A stretch of 64,000 nucleotides of DNA from an uncultured Eubacteriales bacterium. GTDB taxonomy: Bacteria; Bacillota; Clostridia; Oscillospirales; Oscillospiraceae. Shown one piece after another: positions 58,764 through 64,000 of this stretch. The first letter of the stretch is position 1; each line of letters starts with the position of its first letter. The stretch lies in NCBI GenBank assembly GCA_900548625.1, contig URLO01000005.1:1-64000 (forward strand). The letters run 5' to 3'. Under the pieces are notes generated by a model. It did no database searches and was not told where the DNA came from. It saw only the letters and a list, made by a program, of their open reading frames with translations. The position numbers and the translations under genes are program-made.

Positions 58764-60545
58764 TCAAGATGCCCGCTCGAACTGGCTGTTATAGAGGTCG
58801 GCGTAGAAGCCGCCCTGCTGCATGAGCGTCTCGTGCGTGCCGCTCTCGATCACGTCGCCATCCTTCATCACAAGGATCAGGTCGGCGTTTTTGATCGTGG
58901 ACAGGCGGTGGGCAATGACGAAGCTCGTCCGTCCGACGGTCAGCTGGTCCATCGCGCGCTGGATCAAAAGCTCCGTGCGCGTATCGACCGAGCTTGTGGC
59001 CTCGTCGAGGATCAGCATCGGCGCGTTCTGAAGCATCGCACGCGCAATGGTGAGAAGCTGCTTCTGACCGGCAGAAATGCTGCTGCTCTCCGAGAGCACG
59101 GTGTCAAAGCCCTGCGGCAGCGCGTGCACGAATTTGTCCAGCCCGCACGCCTTGCAGACGCGCTCGAGCTGCTCGTCCGTGATGCCCTGCATGTTGTAGA
59201 CCAGATTTTCGCGCACCGTTCCCTCGAACAGCCAAGTATCCTGAAGGACCATGCTGAACAGGCTGTGGACGTTTTCGCGCGTCAGCTCGCCGGTCGGGAT
59301 GCCGTCGATACGGATGCTGCCGCTGTTCAGCTCAAAAAAGCGCATCAGGAGATTGACCATCGTGGTCTTGCCCGCACCGGTGGGGCCGACGATGGCGACC
59401 TTCTGTCCCGGCTTTACCTCGGCGGAGAAGTCCTTGATGATGATCTTATCCGGCGAGTCCGGGTAGCTGAAGCGCACATGGTCAAAGCGTACCGCGCCCT
59501 TTACCTGCCTCAGCTCCTGCGTTTTGCCGTGCTCATCGGGAAGCTCCTCGCTTCCGAGGAAGTCAAAGATGCGGTGTGCCGAGGCGGACGCCGTCTGCAT
59601 GTTCGTCATGCCCTGCGCGATCTGCGTCAGCGGAGAGGTAAACAGGCGGACATAGAGAATGAACGAGACGATCACGCCGAATTCGATCGTGCCGTTTATG
59701 GCGAGGATCGACCCGAGCACACATACGACCACGTAGGAGATGTTGCCGATGATGTTCATAAGCGGCTGCATGATGCCGGAGAGGAACTGCGACCTCCAGT
59801 TGGCGTCGTAGACGCGCCGGTTGAGCTGATCGAACTTCGCATTCACGTCCTCGACAGCGCGCGAGATGCGCACGACCTCATGGCCGGAGTACATCTCCTC
59901 GACATAGCCGTTGAGCTTGCCGAGACTCTCCTGCCGCGCGGTGAAGTGGCGCTGCGATTTCGCCATGATCAGCACGATCAGCACCAGTCCCACCAGCGTC
60001 ACGCCCAGTGCCGCCAGCGCCAGACGCCACTGCGTCACAAACATCATGATGAGGCAGCCGACAAACTGCGTCGCGGCGCTGATGATCGTCGGCAGGCTGT
60101 TTGTAAGCCCCTGCTGAAGCGTGGAGACGTCGTTCGTGATGCGGCTGAGAATGTCGCCCTGCGAGTGGAAGTTGAAGTACTTCTGCGGCACGCGGTTGAT
60201 CTTTTCTGACAGCTCCGCGCGCATCCTGTAGGACATGCCGAGCGTCACGCTCGCCATGATATAGTGCTGGATAAAGCCGAACACCGCGCTCGCGCCGTAG
60301 ATGCAGGCCAGCACCACGCCGATCTTCGCCACGGCGGCAAGGTCGATGCCCGTCGTCAGGCCATCGGACATGATGGTCGCGATCCTGCCGACCCAGTCCG
60401 GGCCGAGGATCGTCAGGACCGCGCTGCCTGCGGCAAGGACCAGCGCCAGAATGATCACGCCGAGACGCTTGCGCATATACCCAGCGAGCTGTCCGAGCGC
60501 TTTTTTCACATTGCCCTTCTGCCGGGGCTGCATGTTGTTTCTCAT
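58764..60545 (-). CDS. ABC exporter half-transporter, subunit 2 (altered signature motif)
   Basis: A 593-residue exporter: six-helix membrane domain, then ATPase with Walker A GPTGAGKTT, Walker B MLILDEATSSVD and switch His in AHRLST. The signature reads SISAGQKQ rather than LSGGQ. Its partner has a Walker B Asp in place of Glu, so the two make one normal and one degenerate ATP site, as in BmrCD and TM287/288. Its start overlaps the partner's stop by 4 bases. Drug or lipid export is likely. Confidence 0.9.
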   Translation of the reverse strand: MRNNMQPRQKGNVKKALGQLAGYMRKRLGVIILALVLAAGSAVLTILGPDWVGRIATIMSDGLTTGIDLAAVAKIGVVLACIYGASAVFGFIQHYIMASVTLGMSYRMRAELSEKINRVPQKYFNFHSQGDILSRITNDVSTLQQGLTNSLPTIISAATQFVGCLIMMFVTQWRLALAALGVTLVGLVLIVLIMAKSQRHFTARQESLGKLNGYVEEMYSGHEVVRISRAVEDVNAKFDQLNRRVYDANWRSQFLSGIMQPLMNIIGNISYVVVCVLGSILAINGTIEFGVIVSFILYVRLFTSPLTQIAQGMTNMQTASASAHRIFDFLGSEELPDEHGKTQELRQVKGAVRFDHVRFSYPDSPDKIIIKDFSAEVKPGQKVAIVGPTGAGKTTMVNLLMRFFELNSGSIRIDGIPTGELTRENVHSLFSMVLQDTWLFEGTVRENLVYNMQGITDEQLERVCKACGLDKFVHALPQGFDTVLSESSSISAGQKQLLTIARAMLQNAPMLILDEATSSVDTRTELLIQRAMDQLTVGRTSFVIAHRLSTIKNADLILVMKDGDVIESGTHETLMQQGGFYADLYNSQFERAS

Positions 60546-62317
60546 CGTGCGTTTCCTCCTTCCGCAAGCTCCTCCGCGCTGAGCTGTGACATGGCGATCT
60601 CGCGGTAGACCCCGCAGGTCTTCATCAGCTCGTCATGTGTCCCCATGCCGACGGCCGTGCCGCGGTCCAGAACAAGGATGCAGTCTGCATGACGGATGGT
60701 GCTGATGCGCTGGGCGACGATGATCTTCGTCGCCTCCGGAAGCTCCTTCATCAGTCCCTCGCGAAGCGCTGCGTCCGTGCGGTAGTCCAGCGCCGAGAAC
60801 GAATCGTCAAAAACCAGGATCTCCGGCTTTCTTGCAAGCGCCCGCGCGATGGACAGGCGCTGCTTCTGCCCGCCGGAGACGTTTCTGCCGAGCTGGGCGA
60901 TGGGATGCGCCGCCTTTTCCGCGTACTTGCCGACGAACTCCGCCGCCTGCGACAGCGAAAGCGCCTGCGAGAGTGTATCCTCCGTCTCCGGCTGCGCGCT
61001 TCTGCCAAAGAAGATGTTGTCCCGGACCGTGCCGGAAAACAGCACGGCCTTCTGCGTCACATAGCCGAGCTTATCATACAGCGCATCGAACGAAAGCTCC
61101 TTTACGTTCACGCCGTCCACCAGCACCTCGCCCTGCGTCGCGTCGTAAAAGCGCGGGATGAGGCTGACCAGCGTTGTCTTGCCGCTGCCGGTCGCGCCGA
61201 TGATCGCCATGGTCTGTCCCTTTTCGACCTTGAAGCTGATGTGCTCCAGCTCATCCTCCGCCGCATTCGGGTAGCGGAACGAGACATCACGGAATTCGAC
61301 CGTGCCCGCCTGCGGGCATTCGGTCTTTTTGCCTTCCTTGATGTGCGCCTGCGTGTCAAGCACCTCATTGATACGCTCCGCCGAGACCTGCGCCTGCGGG
61401 AAAAGCATGAAGATCATGACGAGCATCATAAACGACATGACCACATACGTCGCATAGCTGCTGAACACCAGCACATTCGTGAACATCGTCAGCCGCGCCG
61501 CGGGATCTCCCATGGAGATCGACTCGACCAGCGCCGCGCCGACCCAGTAGACCGCCAGCGCCAGACCGTTCATGCCAAGCCCCATCATCGGCTGGATGAG
61601 CGCGAAAAGCCGCTGGTTTTTCAGCTGCAAATGGAGCATTTTCTTGCTCGGAACGTCAAATTTCTCGTTCTGATACTGTTCGGCGTTGAAGGCATGCACA
61701 ACGTTGATGCCCGTGAGATTTTCACGCGCGACGCGATTGATCTGGTCGGTCATCTTCTGCACCAGCCGGAAGCGCGGCAGGCACGTTGCCATCACCGCGA
61801 CCACCGTCGAGCAGATGACCACCACGAACCCCGCCGTGACTGCCGACAGCTCCCAGCTCTTGCCGAGGATCTTGATCACGGCCCACACGGCCATGATCGG
61901 CGCCTTGATGATCATTTGAAGCCCCATCGCCACAATCATCTGGATCTGCGTGATGTCATTGGTCGTGCGCGTGATGAGACTCGGCACGGAAAAGCCGTGC
62001 ATCTCCTCGCTGCCGACGTTCATGACCTGATGAAAGAGCTTCTCACGCACGGTAAAGCTGAAGCCGGACGCCGTCTTTGCCGCGAGGAAGCCGCAGGCCA
62101 CGGCGAGCAGCGCGCTTGCCAGCGTACAGCCGAGCATCTGAAGCCCGACATTCAGAATATCCGCCGTCTCACTGCCCGGTATCTTGATGAGCTTGGTGAG
62201 CTGCGTCATATAATCCGGCAGCCGCAGGTCAAAATAGACCTGCGCCGCCACCAGCACCGCGCACAGCAGCGCCATCAGCGCCTCCTGCCGGCGCATCCGC
62301 TTGAGTAATCTGGTCAT
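60542..62317 (-). CDS. ABC exporter half-transporter, subunit 1 (degenerate Walker B)
   Basis: A 591-residue exporter: membrane domain with about six helices and ATPase with Walker A GATGSGKTT, signature NVSGGQKQRLS and Walker B EILVFDDSFSALD, where Asp replaces the catalytic Glu. The switch His region is AQRIST, with Gln in place of His. It is therefore the non-catalytic-site subunit of a heterodimer with the next gene. The ATG overlaps the MarR stop by 4 bases. Confidence 0.9.
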   Translation of the reverse strand: MTRLLKRMRRQEALMALLCAVLVAAQVYFDLRLPDYMTQLTKLIKIPGSETADILNVGLQMLGCTLASALLAVACGFLAAKTASGFSFTVREKLFHQVMNVGSEEMHGFSVPSLITRTTNDITQIQMIVAMGLQMIIKAPIMAVWAVIKILGKSWELSAVTAGFVVVICSTVVAVMATCLPRFRLVQKMTDQINRVARENLTGINVVHAFNAEQYQNEKFDVPSKKMLHLQLKNQRLFALIQPMMGLGMNGLALAVYWVGAALVESISMGDPAARLTMFTNVLVFSSYATYVVMSFMMLVMIFMLFPQAQVSAERINEVLDTQAHIKEGKKTECPQAGTVEFRDVSFRYPNAAEDELEHISFKVEKGQTMAIIGATGSGKTTLVSLIPRFYDATQGEVLVDGVNVKELSFDALYDKLGYVTQKAVLFSGTVRDNIFFGRSAQPETEDTLSQALSLSQAAEFVGKYAEKAAHPIAQLGRNVSGGQKQRLSIARALARKPEILVFDDSFSALDYRTDAALREGLMKELPEATKIIVAQRISTIRHADCILVLDRGTAVGMGTHDELMKTCGVYREIAMSQLSAEELAEGGNAR

Positions 62318-62802
62318 ACTTCTTCTTCCGCTCCTTTTTCTTCTCTGGGACGCTCGCCGCCCTGAATGCGCGCGATATTGGCATCAAAAATCGCGATGCA
62401 GCGGCGAAAATGCGCCAGATCCTCCGGCGTCATGCCCTCGGTCAGCCGCAGGGCAAACACCTTTTGCAGCCGCCGCCCTTCTTCGATCACGTCCGCCGCC
62501 TTCCGCGTGCAGCGAAGCGCTGTTTTTCTCCGGTCGCCCAAAACGCTCCCACGTTCGAGATACCCCTCCTGCACCAGGCGGTCGATGTGGAAGGACACGA
62601 TCCCCGGCTTGAGGCCTCTGTAGCGGCAGATCTCCCGCGCCGTCTCATGGCCGGGGTTGTTCGCCAGAAACATCAAAATATCCACCGCCATCGGCGTCAG
62701 GTGCACCTTGTCGCAAAGCGGCTGAATGGCCACATGATAGGCATCGGTAAACCGCGCGGCGTTTGCAAACATCTCCGCCGCCGTCAGATTGATCTCCTGC
62801 AT
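62314..62802 (-). CDS. MarR family transcriptional regulator
   Basis: A 162-residue winged-HTH regulator (TPMAVDILMFLANNPGHETA, recognition region YRGLKPGIVSFHIDRLVQEG, wing LGDRRKTALRCT). It is first in the operon with the two ABC exporter subunits and probably represses it until a toxic ligand binds. GGAGG supports the ATG at 62802; GTG at 62805 is the alternative. An AT-rich imperfect palindrome near 62827-62849 may be its operator. Confidence 0.88.
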   Translation of the reverse strand: MQEINLTAAEMFANAARFTDAYHVAIQPLCDKVHLTPMAVDILMFLANNPGHETAREICRYRGLKPGIVSFHIDRLVQEGYLERGSVLGDRRKTALRCTRKAADVIEEGRRLQKVFALRLTEGMTPEDLAHFRRCIAIFDANIARIQGGERPREEKGAEEEV

Positions 62803-62826
62803 CACATGCTCCTCCGTTTCATATTG

Positions 62827-62849
62827 TTCAAATTTAGACTATCAAATTT
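62827..62849. promoter_or_regulatory. Possible MarR operator and promoter
   Basis: An AT-rich segment with AAATTT on both sides of a central GACTAT lies about 30 bases upstream of the marR start, and a TTGATA on the minus strand may be the -35 box. Imperfect, so assigned with low confidence. Confidence 0.35.
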
Positions 62850-62944
62850 TACACGATCTCGCATCAAAGTCCATGAACGGTTTGTGAACACTTTTTGACT
62901 TTTTTATAAAAGCACCGCTCCCAAATTCCTCTGCGCCACGCAAA

Positions 62945-62970
62945 ACGGAGCAGCCGTCTGGCTGCTCCGT
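62945..62970. terminator. Terminator after the HIT gene
   Basis: A perfect 11-bp stem (62945-62955 with 62960-62970), 4-base loop and a short T run on the minus strand. Confidence 0.75.
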
Positions 62971-63004
62971 TCGCTTATCAAAGAGGCTTTATGATCCGGT
63001 GTGC

Positions 63005-63343
63005 TCAGTTGAAGGCGCCGAGCTGCTTGCCGGAAAGGACGTGGAAGTGGATATGGTGTACGGTCTGACCGGCGAGCGCGCCGACATTCGTCACGACGCG
63101 ATAACCATCGGCAAAGCCCATTTCCTTCGCAAGCTTTGCAATGACGGTGTAAATGTGACCGATCAGCGCCTCATTTTCCTCCGTCACCTCCGCGGCGGAG
63201 GCGAAATGCGCCTTCGGCACGACGAGGAAATGAACGGGAGCCATCGGCGCGATGTCCTTGAAGGCAAAGCACTGATCGTCCTCATACACCTTCTGGCTGG
63301 GGATCTCGCCGCTGATGATCTTACAGAACAGGCAATCTGACAT
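63005..63343 (-). CDS. HIT family (histidine triad) protein
   Basis: A 112-residue HINT-type nucleotide hydrolase/transferase: CLFCKIISGEIPS at the N-terminus and the catalytic triad motif HHIHFHVLSG near the C-terminus. It probably cleaves adenosine phosphoramidates. It lies 34 bases after alaS, a common Firmicute order. GGAGG precedes the ATG. Confidence 0.93.
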   Translation of the reverse strand: MSDCLFCKIISGEIPSQKVYEDDQCFAFKDIAPMAPVHFLVVPKAHFASAAEVTEENEALIGHIYTVIAKLAKEMGFADGYRVVTNVGALAGQTVHHIHFHVLSGKQLGAFN

Positions 63344-63377
63344 GTTATCTCCTCCTTATAATATAACGCACAATTCC

Positions 63378-64000
63378 TTACTGCACCTTGTTTGCAACAT
63401 AGTCGTCCACTGCCGCCAGCGCATCATCGACCTTCAGCAGGTCGCTGCCGCCGCCCATGGCGCTGTCGGGCTTGCCGCCGCCCTTGCCGCCGATGATCGG
63501 CGCGATGCTCTTGATGATGTCGCCCGCCTTGACGCCCTTTGCAACCGCGTCCTTGCCGCAGACGGCAAGAAGCGTCGCCTTGTCACCGTTCACTGCGCTG
63601 AGCACGGCAACGACGCTGCTGGCCCTGTCGCGCAGGAAATCGCCCATGCGGCGCAGATCCGCCGCGTCCACAGCGCCGCGGTTTGCCGTGATGACGCGCA
63701 GGCCGCCGATGTTCTTCGCAGAGAACAGGAACTGATCGACCTCGCCTGCAAACAGGCGGTCCTTCATCTTCTCAATGGTCTGGTGCAGGTCGCGGATCTC
63801 GCGCATCGAGGCCTCGGCCTTTGCAAACAGCTCCGCAGGCGTGGTCTTGAGCGCTTCCGCGACGCGGACAAGGCGCTGGTTCATCTCGTCGGTCAGCTCC
63901 AGGCAGGCCTTGCCGGTCACTGCCTCGATGCGGCGCACGCCGGAGGCGACCGATGCCTCGCTCACGATGCGGAACGGGCCGACCTTCGCCGTGTTGTCCA
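63378..64000 (-). CDS. alaS: Alanine--tRNA ligase, C-terminal part (runs off the right edge)
   Basis: The frame is open to the window edge and ends at 63378. The SEASVASGVRRIEAVTG segment is the end of the AlaS editing domain, followed by the coiled linker (EIRDLHQTIEKMKD) and the C-Ala oligomerisation domain ending in Gly-rich GGKGGGKPDSAMGGG. The catalytic and tRNA-binding parts lie beyond the window. The enzyme charges tRNA-Ala and clears Ser or Gly mischarging. Confidence 0.93.
   Translation of the reverse strand, partial: DNTAKVGPFRIVSEASVASGVRRIEAVTGKACLELTDEMNQRLVRVAEALKTTPAELFAKAEASMREIRDLHQTIEKMKDRLFAGEVDQFLFSAKNIGGLRVITANRGAVDAADLRRMGDFLRDRASSVVAVLSAVNGDKATLLAVCGKDAVAKGVKAGDIIKSIAPIIGGKGGGKPDSAMGGGSDLLKVDDALAAVDDYVANKVQ

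Noticed and set aside
1..64000. CRISPR arrays, insertion sequences, tRNA and rRNA genes
   Set aside because: No regularly spaced repeats with unique spacers, no transposase motifs, and no cloverleaf or rRNA-like segments were found by reading; short tRNAs could still be missed.

Overview
The window reads as chromosome of a GC-rich, strictly anaerobic Firmicute, most likely a gut Clostridium of the Oscillospiraceae type. This is inferred from an oxygen-sensitive glycyl radical enzyme with radical-SAM activases, a zinc-finger ClpE-like unfoldase, an ECF transporter-truA block, DUF1292/DUF5711/DUF3160 proteins, and frequent TTG/GTG starts behind strong AGGAGG sites. No rRNA, tRNA, CRISPR array or insertion sequence was found.

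1-16.9 kb is a carbohydrate-catabolism region. It has an MFS transporter, a DeoR repressor and a YbhE-type 6-phosphogluconolactonase; AraC regulators; a short glycyl-radical activase divergent from a Gfo/Idh/MocA oxidoreductase and a D-lyxose isomerase; an operon of a glycyl radical eliminase (Cys426-x-Glu428, Gly760), its ferredoxin-type activase and an odd 589-residue ROK-like protein; then a PfkB kinase, 6-phosphogluconate dehydrogenase and HAD phosphatase. Together these suggest sugar or sugar-acid use feeding the pentose-phosphate or Entner-Doudoroff routes, with a radical dehydratase/lyase step on an unknown substrate. Two intergenic gaps carry copies of one dispersed hairpin repeat. A second MFS transporter and an HTH-TPR regulator follow (16.9-19.3 kb).

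19.7-33.6 kb is visibly AT-richer and mobile. An integrative mobilizable element (about 21.4-33.6 kb) sits in the 5' end of a low-molecular-weight protein-tyrosine phosphatase gene and appears stacked on the remnant of an older element (19.7-21.4 kb). It carries XRE-type regulators, a defence island (small HTH control protein with operator and promoter, C5 cytosine methyltransferase, NotI-like endonuclease, OLD-family ATPase/TOPRIM nuclease), an IncQ-like oriT, DUF3847 and MobA/MobL mobilization proteins, a CHC2 primase and VapE helicase, an iteron-like repeat, an excisionase and a tyrosine integrase.

34.0-41.2 kb holds molybdenum-cofactor and molybdate-uptake genes (mogA/moaB-like, iclR-type regulator, moaA, moaC, MOSC, moeA-like, modA, modB, modC). 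41.3-42.8 kb has a YhhN-family membrane protein and an SGNH hydrolase.

43.0-64 kb is housekeeping: a ClpE-like ATPase; a probable operon of class A PBP, RNA methyltransferase, ecfA1, ecfA2, ecfT, truA and DUF5711; a small secreted protein; DUF1292; a probable 6S RNA with terminator; a D-2-hydroxyacid dehydrogenase; a zinc-ribbon DUF3160 protein; a MarR-controlled heterodimeric ABC exporter; a HIT protein; and the 3' part of alaS.
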